DNA of 64,000 nt, from contig NC_017527.1 of the NCBI RefSeq assembly GCF_000235565.1, positions 2,480,001 through 2,544,000 on the forward strand, read 5' to 3'. Under the pieces are notes generated by a model. That model was given only the letters and a program-made list of their open reading frames with translations, did no database searches and was not told the origin of the DNA. This DNA comes from Methanothrix harundinacea 6Ac. Lineage in GTDB: Archaea; Halobacteriota; Methanosarcinia; Methanotrichales; Methanotrichaceae. The position numbers and the translations under genes were made by a program. Shown one piece after another: positions 16,724 through 23,859 of the stretch. Within the stretch, counting starts at the first letter, position 1; every line of letters begins with the position of its first letter.

Positions 16724-17377
16724 ATGGCGAAGATGGGCGACCTTTTGGAGATGCTCCGACGCTTCAACAGCCTGGGCTCGACGAGGGAGGCGGCGACGGA
16801 GGTCTTCGGCTGGGGGGTGGAGGAGGTTCTGATCCGGGAGGAGCGGCCGGGCGTTGACCAGGTGATCATCAGGTTCTACAACGGCCTGATCATCGACGCA
16901 AGACACATCCTCAGCCAGGAGGGGGTCGTGGACTTCGGAGAGGAGTGGGAGTTCCGGCTGAAGATGAGGACGGACCTCACCTCGACCCTGCGGTACAACG
17001 CCTTCTACTCCCGGTACATCCACGGGAAGGGGTACCTCAGAATCGACATCGGATACCTCGAGAACAAGCTCCTCCGGAAGATGCTGGAGGACTTCTACAT
17101 CCCCCGGATGCGGTCGATCTACAAGCCGATCATCCTCGAGTACAAGGGGCTCTTCGACTACGACTTCTTCGGGATAGAGGTGAGCTGCGACCACGCCGAG
17201 GCGTACTACTCCACCGTCCGGCAGGGGCGGGAGGAGGCGGAGTCCGGGATCGACGACGTCATCGGCCGGCTCAACTACCTCTGCGATATGATGAAGTCCG
17301 AGAAGATCCGGAAGGACCTGAAGGCTCTTGATGAGGATCTGTGCAAGGTTCTCTCGATCCTGTGTCCGACGGGATGA
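16724..17377 (+). CDS. uncharacterised 217-residue cytoplasmic protein
   Basis: Not recognised. It starts with a helical region (GDLLEMLRRFNSLGSTREAA), followed by a mixed alpha/beta part rich in aromatic residues (RYNAFYSRYIHGKGYLRID, YKGLFDYDFFGIEV) and a helical end. There is no signal peptide, membrane segment or metal motif. GC content matches the chromosome, so it is probably not recently acquired. A TATA-like AAAATCTTTATC lies about 36 bases before the ATG, suggesting a single-gene transcript. The start is supported by that promoter and by the absence of earlier in-frame starts. Confidence 0.65.
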   Translation: MAKMGDLLEMLRRFNSLGSTREAATEVFGWGVEEVLIREERPGVDQVIIRFYNGLIIDARHILSQEGVVDFGEEWEFRLKMRTDLTSTLRYNAFYSRYIHGKGYLRIDIGYLENKLLRKMLEDFYIPRMRSIYKPIILEYKGLFDYDFFGIEVSCDHAEAYYSTVRQGREEAESGIDDVIGRLNYLCDMMKSEKIRKDLKALDEDLCKVLSILCPTG

Positions 17378-17472
17378 GCCCGACATTCTGGCTTAAGTTA
17401 ATGCATCTAATTTGTGCAAACCAATCGATAGCAGGCAAATATTCTTATATGAACGTATGATTATACTAGATC

Positions 17473-18099
17473 ATGAAAATACCACCGATCCTCATAGGAA
17501 TTATCATCGTATCGTTTGCGTTGGGCACCATTACTTCAGCAAAATCCAGCGACATATTTATTGACTATCTTACTGATATGATCTATGAAGATTGTCAAGG
17601 TAACGATATTCAAATCAACCAACCGTACATCATCAACATAAAAACAAACGAGTCAGTTGACATAATAACGTGGCCTTACGGCTATCAAGATCTACGAAGA
17701 ATTATTGAATTATTTGGTGAGATAGAACCGTTTGCATTTTTTCAAGGATATTGCGAAAATAAAGGTGTAAGTATTAGCGGAGCCGATGGTTGTGGAATAC
17801 TCACCTGCCAGAACAATAGACTAGACATAAATCAATACACCTACTTTTGGAATGGCATCCGAGTTGCTGTTCCTAAAGAGGAGTTCAAGACTACTTTTGG
17901 CCCAAATAGCCCAATAGTTGAAACACACGGAGACAAAAGTCCTGTGACAACCGGGGATAATAGCCCAATTACTCAGAAAGAAAATAATATTTTGAATGAA
18001 CTGTTTTGGTCAAAAGGAACAATCGGAGGATTAATTGTAGCAGGAGCATTAAATATAATTTATATCTTCGTTAAGAAACATCGATTTAAAAGTCCTTGA
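17473..18099 (+). CDS. AT-rich secreted/membrane protein with SPI-type repeats
   Basis: A 208-residue protein not assigned to a family. Residues 1-23 form a signal peptide or anchor (ILIGIIIVSFALGTITSA). The middle is a soluble domain with three or four Cys. Residues ~155-175 contain a triple repeat, NSPIV / DKSPV / DNSPI, spaced by about nine residues, and residues ~183-202 form a membrane helix before a basic tail. The gene is much more AT-rich than its neighbours and opens the first toxin-antitoxin patch. It was probably acquired by transfer. TATA-like TCTTATATGA lies about 30 bases upstream. Confidence 0.7.
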   Translation: MKIPPILIGIIIVSFALGTITSAKSSDIFIDYLTDMIYEDCQGNDIQINQPYIINIKTNESVDIITWPYGYQDLRRIIELFGEIEPFAFFQGYCENKGVSISGADGCGILTCQNNRLDINQYTYFWNGIRVAVPKEEFKTTFGPNSPIVETHGDKSPVTTGDNSPITQKENNILNELFWSKGTIGGLIVAGALNIIYIFVKKHRFKSP

Positions 18100-18189
18100 A
18101 TTGCAGGCTACCTTTTAAAGACCTGCATCCTGCGCGACCTAGCCACAGCCCACTCTGCAACGATGCAGCTCCCCATCGCTGCCACTCGC

Positions 18190-18290
18190 CTGTTTTCGCC
18201 GCCCGTCCACCCCATCCAGCGGAAGTCCCGCGCCACCCCCCTCGCAGCGGCCGCCTCGCATCCCCGCGCCGCCGGGGGCGATCGGCGCCA
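18190..18290 (+). repeat. GC-rich dispersed repeat, copy A
   Basis: A GC-rich block that begins TTTTCGCCGCCCGTCCACC and ends GCGCCGCCGGGGGCGATC. Its first ~28 bases are identical to copy C at 19678. It separates the AT-rich membrane-protein gene from the lone nucleotidyltransferase gene. Confidence 0.75.
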
Positions 18291-18296
18291 GCACCT

Positions 18297-18578
18297 CTAT
18301 CCAGCCCAGACCACCTCCCGTTCCACAAAGGGAGCGATGTAAGGGCTCAAACCCCTGGTGGTGACGAGGTCCACATCCCTTCCGAAGAGGTCTTCGAGGA
18401 AGAAGGCGAGGTCCATGAAGTTGTCGAAGGAGGGCTCCACGAACTCCACGAGGACGTCGACGTCGCTCGTCTCCTTTCCCTCGCCCCGAGCATGAGAGCC
18501 GAAGATCCCGATCCGTTTTACGCCGAACCGCCTCTTAATCTCATTCTCGTGCTCTTTCAGGAGCTTCAACGCCTCCAT
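18297..18578 (-). CDS. minimal nucleotidyltransferase (MNT/MntA-like), no HEPN partner visible
   Basis: A 93-residue MNT-fold protein with the exact GSX10DXD signature (GSHARGEGKETSDVDVLVE). Such proteins are antitoxins that AMPylate a HEPN toxin in MntA-HepT pairs. No HEPN gene is adjacent: downstream is repeat copy A, upstream is copy B. It may be an orphan antitoxin, a solitary nucleotidyltransferase or the remnant of a pair. The second complete MNT-HEPN pair lies 1.3 kb away. Confidence 0.85.
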   Translation of the reverse strand: MEALKLLKEHENEIKRRFGVKRIGIFGSHARGEGKETSDVDVLVEFVEPSFDNFMDLAFFLEDLFGRDVDLVTTRGLSPYIAPFVEREVVWAG

Positions 18579-18667
18579 CCGACTGTCGCCTCCAAAAAGC
18601 TCTTTTCGGCTTATTTTTAGGGTTTGGGGTTATCTAACTTTTGACGCTCCTCGGCGCGTTCAGCCAT

Positions 18668-18770
18668 CCCGCCTGTTCTTCGCCGCCCGCCATCTCCGCC
18701 CCGGCGGGGGTTCCGCCCCCCCCTCGGCGCGGCCGCCCCGCACCCCAGCGCCGCCGGAGGCGATCGCGTT
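18668..18770 (+). repeat. GC-rich dispersed repeat, copy B
   Basis: Begins with CTTCGCCGCCCGCC and ends with CGCACCCCAGCGCCGCCGG then AGGCGAT. About 26 bases near the end are identical to copy C. It occupies most of the gap of about 300 bases between the MNT gene and the PIN pseudogene; nothing else coding is seen in that gap. Confidence 0.7.
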
Positions 18771-18881
18771 TGGACCAAAAGCTCAGCATCTCTCAAGAGC
18801 ATGAATCTGCCCCTCTTCAATAAGATCACGCGGCATCAGAATTACCCTTCTCTGAGCTGTGCCACCTCCACCCGGCGGCCG

Positions 18882-19359
18882 TCATTCGAAAAGGGCTTTC
18901 AGCTCATCGATTTGAAGCTCTCTTATCAAGATTGAATTGGCGCCGTACTCTCTGGCATGATGGCTCATACCATTGTCATTCTGTGAACAAGAGGGCATCC
19001 TTCATCCTGGCCAGAGCAAGGAAGTACGTATCGAACCCGGTGCTTCCCCGATCCAAAGCCACCCTCCAGGCAGATTCGAAGATGTCTGGTTCACCGACCA
19101 AATCGTAGGCCCTCATTAGGCCCCTCGAAAGCTTAGCGGCCAGGTCTCTATTGGCCAACCGCTTCAAAACGGCAGCCGTTTCGATCACACATACTTTGGG
19201 GATGAAAACCTCAACGGAGCTTTCATCCAGAATATTGAGAAGGAGGCGACACTTTTGGTGTGTCCCGAGCTCGCGAGAATAGATCTCTTCTGGAAGAGAT
19301 TTGTAAGGGGTCAACGCCCCTTTCACTATTACGGTGGTATCGAGGACAGCCTTATTCAT
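18882..19359 (-). pseudogene. PIN-domain (VapC-like) ribonuclease, frameshifted near the C-terminus
   Basis: A PIN-fold toxin with the first acidic residue in AVLDTTVIVKG, the conserved Glu in VIETAAVLKR and later acids in GFDTYFLALA. Translation stops at 18976 after DALLFTE. If the single G at about 18980 is skipped, the reading continues as FTNDNGMSHHAREYGANSI to a stop at 18882, which supplies the missing last PIN strand and helix. The gene is thus either inactivated by one base or affected by a sequencing error. It overlaps the antitoxin gene by eight bases. Confidence 0.75.
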
Positions 19360-19546
19360 AGTAATTCCGAGCCCTCATCTCCTTGAGGACGAGGTCGACG
19401 TCTTCTTTTGCTTCCTCCTCCCCCACCTCATCCAAAAGCTTGCTGAAGCTCTCCCTTATGATTATTTTGACCTCAGCCTTATCGGGCAGGTCCAGCTTTT
19501 TTAGAGGTTTCAGAACTTCGTCCTCGTAGATGGCCCTTACTTGCAT
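19352..19546 (-). CDS. DUF104/AF2212-type antitoxin
   Basis: A 64-residue protein starting MQVRAIYEDEVLKPLKKLDL, the hallmark of the AF2212-like (DUF104) antitoxins found in archaea with PIN toxins. The N-terminal beta part binds DNA as a dimer (family knowledge) and the acidic helical tail (GEEEAKEDVDLVLKEM) should wrap the toxin. A longer frame exists, but the family start is at 19546. The stop overlaps the PIN start by eight bases, the normal arrangement for a toxin-antitoxin pair. Confidence 0.83.
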   Translation of the reverse strand: MQVRAIYEDEVLKPLKKLDLPDKAEVKIIIRESFSKLLDEVGEEEAKEDVDLVLKEMRARNYYE

Positions 19547-19677
19547 CTTGACCTCCGTATGTGGATTTGTTTTCAAAGATTTAAGAATATGCTTTGGGTC
19601 CGAATCCGGGTACCGGGGAGCTATCAACGGCATCGAACCGTTATCGTCCCCAGCTCAGAGCTCAGTCTCCCTCCGCC

Positions 19678-19748
19678 CCCAATTTTCGCCGCCCGTCCAC
19701 CCCATCCAGCTGCCGCCCCGCACCCCAGCGCCGCCGGGGGCGAATGGC
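19678..19748 (+). repeat. GC-rich dispersed repeat, copy C
   Basis: The most compact copy. It joins the start shared with copy A (TTTTCGCCGCCCGTCCACC) directly to the end shared with copy B (CGCACCCCAGCGCCGCCGG). It lies in the 305-base gap between the DUF104 gene and mntA, with no other gene in that gap. Confidence 0.75.
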
Positions 19749-19851
19749 CCCACGATCCCGGCATGAGACCTGTTCGGCATCGATCTTCCTAGGCCGAAAG
19801 GTGGACATACCAAAAGAAATGGTGTATAGTTATAGATCAGGTGGTTTGGTC

Positions 19852-20142
19852 ATGGACAAAAGCGACCTCCTCAGGAAGAAGAGGACCAAGATCCTCCAGG
19901 CGGCGGCCGAACACGGGGCTTACAACGTCAGGATCTTCGGATCGGTGGCTCGGGGCGAGGCGGACGAATCAAGCGACTTCGACTTCCTTGTCGACATGGA
20001 ACCTGGTCGGAGCCTCCTCGACCTTGGCGGCCTTCTGATGGACCTTCAGGACCTCTTGGGCTGCCCCGTGGACGTCGTGACCGAGAGAGGGCTTCGAAAG
20101 CGGATCCGAGACCAAGTTTTAAAAGAAGCCGTGGCGCTATGA
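19852..20142 (+). CDS. mntA: MntA-type nucleotidyltransferase antitoxin
   Basis: A 96-residue minimal nucleotidyltransferase with the signature GSX10DXD ([19 protein letters not shown]). In characterised MntA-HepT systems this enzyme transfers AMP to a tyrosine of the HEPN toxin and neutralises it. The start at 19852 is chosen because AGGTGG lies upstream and the longer frame runs into repeat copy C. Its stop overlaps the HEPN gene start by four bases (ATGA). Confidence 0.9.
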   Translation: MDKSDLLRKKRTKILQAAAEHGAYNVRIFGSVARGEADESSDFDFLVDMEPGRSLLDLGGLLMDLQDLLGCPVDVVTERGLRKRIRDQVLKEAVAL

Positions 20143-20486
20143 GGGAAGATAGGAGACGGCTTTTGGACATCGCCGAGGCGATAGAGCGGATCGAGAAGTA
20201 CGCCTCGAAAGGGCGCGAGGCCTTTGAAGACGATGAGCTGATCCAGAACTGGATTCTTCATCACCTCCAGGTCATCGGAGAGGCTGCTCGTGCCATCTCG
20301 GAGGAACTCAAAGACGAGCACGACGAGATGCCATGGCAGCAGATCGTGGGGATGCGCCACATTTTGGTCCACCGCTACTTCGAGGTGGATATTGATCTTA
20401 TCTGGTCCGTCGTCGAGGACGACGTGCCTGTGCTGAAGCAACAGATCGATCTGATTTTGAAAGAGCCCGAAGAGGAAATTCCCTGA
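20139..20486 (+). CDS. hepT: HepT-type HEPN RNase toxin
   Basis: A 115-residue all-helical HEPN protein (DUF86 group) with the active-site motif RX4HXY intact in [10 protein letters not shown]. HepT toxins cleave RNA as dimers, and the Tyr of this motif is the residue AMPylated by MntA. The four-base overlap with mntA and intact motifs in both genes suggest a working module, unlike the damaged modules beside it. The pair has chromosomal-like GC content. Confidence 0.92.
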   Translation: MREDRRRLLDIAEAIERIEKYASKGREAFEDDELIQNWILHHLQVIGEAARAISEELKDEHDEMPWQQIVGMRHILVHRYFEVDIDLIWSVVEDDVPVLKQQIDLILKEPEEEIP

Positions 20487-20513
20487 AATTATCCAATATT
20501 TTTAGCCGCCTAT

Positions 20514-20570
20514 GCCTGTTTTTCGCCCCCCCGCATCCCCGCGCCGCCCGGGCGGGCTTTGCGGGGCCTC
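20514..20570 (+). repeat. GC-rich dispersed repeat, copy D (short)
   Basis: A short copy beginning GCCTGTTTTTCGCC and containing CGCATCCCCGCGCCGCC, both of which match segments of copy A. It ends the toxin-antitoxin patch just before the ABC transporter genes. Confidence 0.55.
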
Positions 20571-20582
20571 GGCCCCGATCCC

Positions 20583-21683
20583 TCAAAAGACGTGAACCGC
20601 CGTGGCCTTGAAGGTCAGATAGACGGGATCGCCCACCTTCAGGTCCATCTCCTCGTAGCCGAGCCGGGTCAGCATCGTCATGAAAGGTATCCCCACGTCC
20701 ACCCAGACCTTCACCATCATCCCGCCGTTGGCGATCTCCTCGACCCTGCCGGAGAAGGAATTTCTGGCGCTGGATTTGAGCGGAACCTTGGAGATCAGGA
20801 TCTCCTCGGGCCGGACCGATGCGAAGAGCTCTCGGCCCTCCCAGCCGTTTATCTCATCACTTCTATCGCCATCGTTTCCTTCAGCGCCACCGCCCCCTTC
20901 TGCCGCCGCGACTATCTTCAGGCCGTCCACCACTATCTCCGTCATCCCCCGACTTTTTGATGCGAAGCCCCTGAAGATATTCTCGACCCCGACGAAGTTT
21001 GCGATCATCTCGCACTTGGGCCTTCTGAAGATCTCCTCCGGGGTTCCCACCTGAACTATCTCTCCCCTGTTCATCACCGCCACCCTGTCGGCGAGGGAGA
21101 AGACCTCCTCGAAGCTGTGGGTGACATGTATTATCGTCGTCCTGTAGACCTGGTGAATCCTCTTCAGCTCTCGCCGAAGCCTCTCCCTCGTCAGACCGTC
21201 GAGGGAGCTGAGAGGCTCGTCGAGGAGCATCACTGAGGGCTCCATGACGATCGCTCTCGCGATCGCAACCCTCTGCTTTTCACCTCCGCTCAGCGTCCCT
21301 GGCCGCCGTGGACGAAGGTGCGATATCCCCAAAAGCTCCGAGACCTCGGCCACCTTCACCTCGATCTCGCCGGCGGATACCTTCCTCGATTTCAGGCCGA
21401 AGGCGATGTTCTCCTCCACCGAAAGGTGAGGGAAGAGCATGTAATCCTGATAGACCATGCAGACCCTTCGGTTCCGAGGCGCCTCCCTTGTGATATCCCG
21501 TCCGTCGAGGAAGATCCTCCCCTCCTCGGGGGCGTAGATCCCCGCCACCGTCTCCATGAGGATCGTCTTTCCAGAGCCGGTGGGGCCGATTATGACGAGA
21601 TACTCACCGTCCCCCACCTCCAGGGAGACGTCCTTCAAGACGAAGTCGCCGAGATTCTTGGAGACCTTTTCCATCCTCAGCAT
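20583..21683 (-). CDS. ABC transporter ATP-binding protein, molybdate/tungstate type
   Basis: About 366 residues. The ATPase domain shows Walker A GPTGSGKT, the Q-loop YQDYMLFPHL, signature LSGGEKQRVAIARA and Walker B VMLLDEPLSSLD. The C-terminal ~120 residues (VRPEEILIS, then a GRVEEIANGGMMVKVWVD stretch) form a TOBE-like regulatory domain as in ModC/WtpC. A Gly/Glu/Asp insert splits that domain. The start at 21683 has a GGGGG-type ribosome site; 33 more bases are open upstream. With the permease and binding protein it forms a complete importer. Confidence 0.88.
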   Translation of the reverse strand: MLRMEKVSKNLGDFVLKDVSLEVGDGEYLVIIGPTGSGKTILMETVAGIYAPEEGRIFLDGRDITREAPRNRRVCMVYQDYMLFPHLSVEENIAFGLKSRKVSAGEIEVKVAEVSELLGISHLRPRRPGTLSGGEKQRVAIARAIVMEPSVMLLDEPLSSLDGLTRERLRRELKRIHQVYRTTIIHVTHSFEEVFSLADRVAVMNRGEIVQVGTPEEIFRRPKCEMIANFVGVENIFRGFASKSRGMTEIVVDGLKIVAAAEGGGGAEGNDGDRSDEINGWEGRELFASVRPEEILISKVPLKSSARNSFSGRVEEIANGGMMVKVWVDVGIPFMTMLTRLGYEEMDLKVGDPVYLTFKATAVHVF

Positions 21684-21696
21684 CCTTTGCCCCCTT

Positions 21697-22491
21697 CTAA
21701 AGGCGAAGACCTCCAACCCGCCGTTCGAAGACGTAAAGGCAGACCACCGAGATCAGTATCAGGATGGTCGCCACCGAGATCGCCTCGTCGAGCTTTCCAC
21801 AGGACATGTTCAGAAAGAGAGAGGTGGGTAGGGTCTCGGTCCTCATCCTCGTAGCTCCTGCCATCATCAGGACGGCTCCAAACTCGCCTATCCCCTTCGA
21901 CCAGGTGATCACAGACCCCGCAACCAGGCCGTTTGAGGCCATCGGCAGGGTCACCCTCCAAAGGGCCTGGCCGTCGGTGCACCCCAGGGTCTTGGCTACG
22001 TGCTCGTAGCGCGGGCTGATCCCCTCGAAGGTCGACCTCATCACCCTCAGCATGAAGGGCACGTTGACGAAGAACTGGGCGATCACGATCCCGAGGGGTG
22101 TAAATACGAAGACTAGCCCCGCATCGGCGAGCTGCCTTCCGGGAAGGCTGGTCCCGAAGAAGAGGAGAAGGCCGACCCCCGCCACCAGCGGTGGCAGGGC
22201 GAGGGGCATGTCGATAAGGGTGTTCGCAACGTTCTTTCCCGGAAAGTCGTAGCGAGCAAGGGAATACGCCGCCGGGACCGCGACCAAGAGGCAGAGGATC
22301 GTCGAGGCGACCGACGTCTTGAGGCTGAGGCCGATGGCGAACCGGATCTCCTTGGAGCTGAGAGATGCGAGGAGGGTCTCGGGAGGCGAGCGGGTCAGCA
22401 CCATGAGGAGGACTATGCATATGAAGGCCGCCAGGAAGAGGCCCGTTCCGATGGTGGCGGCCTTCAGCCAGAACCGTTCAAGGATGGTCAG
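21697..22491 (-). CDS. ABC transporter permease, molybdate/tungstate type
   Basis: A ModB/WtpB-like permease with about six membrane helices and the EAA-type loop seen as YEHVAKTLGCTDGQALWRVT. The first ATG (22404) falls in the middle of the first membrane helix. Homology-like hydrophobic sequence (LFLAAFICIVLL) continues upstream in frame to a stop, without any ATG, GTG or TTG. The CTG at 22491, just after a GGGGGGAGAGGAGG run, is the best available start, so the 5' end is uncertain. It sits between the binding-protein and ATPase genes. Confidence 0.82.
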   Translation of the reverse strand: MTILERFWLKAATIGTGLFLAAFICIVLLMVLTRSPPETLLASLSSKEIRFAIGLSLKTSVASTILCLLVAVPAAYSLARYDFPGKNVANTLIDMPLALPPLVAGVGLLLFFGTSLPGRQLADAGLVFVFTPLGIVIAQFFVNVPFMLRVMRSTFEGISPRYEHVAKTLGCTDGQALWRVTLPMASNGLVAGSVITWSKGIGEFGAVLMMAGATRMRTETLPTSLFLNMSCGKLDEAISVATILILISVVCLYVFERRVGGLRL

Positions 22492-22518
22492 CCTCCTCTC
22501 CCCCCTTCAATACAAGTA

Positions 22519-23292
22519 TCATCCCTCATACTTCGGATCTGGATAGGCGACGAACCCGTGATCAACAAAGACCGCCTTCCCCTCTTCCGAGACGACGAAG
22601 TTCATGAACCTCTCGGCGACCTCCTCATCCTCGGAGAAGATCAGAGTTCCGATCGAAACGACCTTGATCTCGTTCTTCTCCCGGGGAATCTCGATCTTCT
22701 CCATCCCATCGGGGTAGAAGAGGTCTTCCCATACTATGGCGGCGTCGGCCTGCCCCAGAGAAACGTAGATGAGAAGCTCGTTTACAGTTCCAGAGAAGAC
22801 GACTACGTTCTCTTCGACCTCATCCCAGATGCCGAGACTCTCCAGGATCTTCTTCGAGACCTTTCCTATGGCGGGACCCGTCGGATCGCCGAGGGCGACC
22901 CTCACCCCCGGCTCGGCCAGGTCCTCGAGGGAATCGATCCCGGCGGGGTTACCTTTCGGGGTGACGATGCAGGGGACGTGGTATACGACGTCTCTGGTCT
23001 CGTCGACGAAGCCCTTCTCTATCGCCGACTCGATGTCAGATCGGGCGCCCGGCATGTAGAGGTCGCCGGTCTTGTATAGCTCGATCTGAGAGAGGAGCTG
23101 GGCCGACCCGCCGAAGGTGTACTGGACCTCGACCCCCTCCCTCTCCTCGAAGAGGTCCGCAATCTCCTCCATCGGCTCACTCATTCCCGCGCCACAATAA
23201 ACGAGGAGCGACCCATCGGCGGCGGACCCCGAGACGACCAGGCTCGCCACCAAGATCGATCCGACTAAAAGGGATAAAGCTCTGCGGTTCAT
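22519..23292 (-). CDS. molybdate/tungstate-binding lipoprotein-like periplasmic protein
   Basis: A ~257-residue solute-binding protein of the ModA/WtpA group. Residues 1-25 are a signal peptide (MNRRALSLLVGSILVASLVV). The oxyanion-binding fold follows, with LLVYCGAGMSEPMEEIADL, YTFGGSAQLLSQIE and GDPTGPAIGKVSKKIL. Molybdate or tungstate is expected because methanogen formylmethanofuran dehydrogenases need them. The ATG at 23292 has no ribosome site, but a TATA-like GTTTATGATC about 27 bases upstream suggests a leaderless transcript. First gene of the transporter unit. Confidence 0.88.
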   Translation of the reverse strand: MNRRALSLLVGSILVASLVVSGSAADGSLLVYCGAGMSEPMEEIADLFEEREGVEVQYTFGGSAQLLSQIELYKTGDLYMPGARSDIESAIEKGFVDETRDVVYHVPCIVTPKGNPAGIDSLEDLAEPGVRVALGDPTGPAIGKVSKKILESLGIWDEVEENVVVFSGTVNELLIYVSLGQADAAIVWEDLFYPDGMEKIEIPREKNEIKVVSIGTLIFSEDEEVAERFMNFVVSEEGKAVFVDHGFVAYPDPKYEG

Positions 23293-23472
23293 GGTGCGGC
23301 ATAAATGCAAGCGTGATCATAAACATGTCGGGTGAAAGGTCAATGGTAGCGTTTAACATCTCGGCAGAAGGGCGGAAAAGAGGGGGGATCTGGAGGTCAC
23401 CGCTGCCTTTGAGAGGGGGAATCGAGGGCGAGGGTTGTAGCCTCGAACCCCCCGGCCTCGAAGGACTGAGAT

Positions 23473-23859
23473 CTACTTCAGGATCAGCCTCAGCGCCCTC
23501 TGGGGACAGGCGGTGACGCAGGTTCCGCACTGGACGCACTTTCCGGCGTCGGCGACCACCTCGGTCCCCTTGAAATGGAAGGTCCCGGTGGGGCAGATCG
23601 ATATGCAGGCGCCGCAGTGGACGCACTCCTCGTCGTCCTTTATGATGGGGTTCTCCAGGAGGACGACCCTGACCCCCCGGGCTTCGAAGGCGGCCTTCAC
23701 CTCACTGCACCTCTCGGGCTCGACGTCGACGACGATCTCCCCGGAGACGGCGTCCACCTTCGCCCGCTCTATGTTGATCAGCGCCTTAGTCTCCAGGATC
23801 ACCGAGGAGACGATCGGCCTTCGGACGATCCCGGGGGCGACGTGGAGCATCAGCTTCAA
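23473..23859 (-). CDS. NIL-domain polyferredoxin linked to homocysteine synthesis
   Basis: A 128-residue protein: an NIL domain (residues ~1-75) followed by two [4Fe-4S] ferredoxin motifs, CVHCGACISICP and CVQCGTCVTACP. Its gene overlaps the DUF39 gene by four bases (ATGA). The same pair in Methanosarcina acetivorans (MA1821/MA1822) is linked to making homocysteine from aspartate semialdehyde and sulfide (established knowledge). By that precedent this protein supplies electrons or sulfur handling to the DUF39 enzyme. Confidence 0.9.
   Translation of the reverse strand: MKLMLHVAPGIVRRPIVSSVILETKALINIERAKVDAVSGEIVVDVEPERCSEVKAAFEARGVRVVLLENPIIKDDEECVHCGACISICPTGTFHFKGTEVVADAGKCVQCGTCVTACPQRALRLILK

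Noticed and set aside
18100-18296. HEPN partner for the lone MNT gene
   Set aside because: The space downstream is the GC-rich repeat and no frame there shows an RX4HXY motif.
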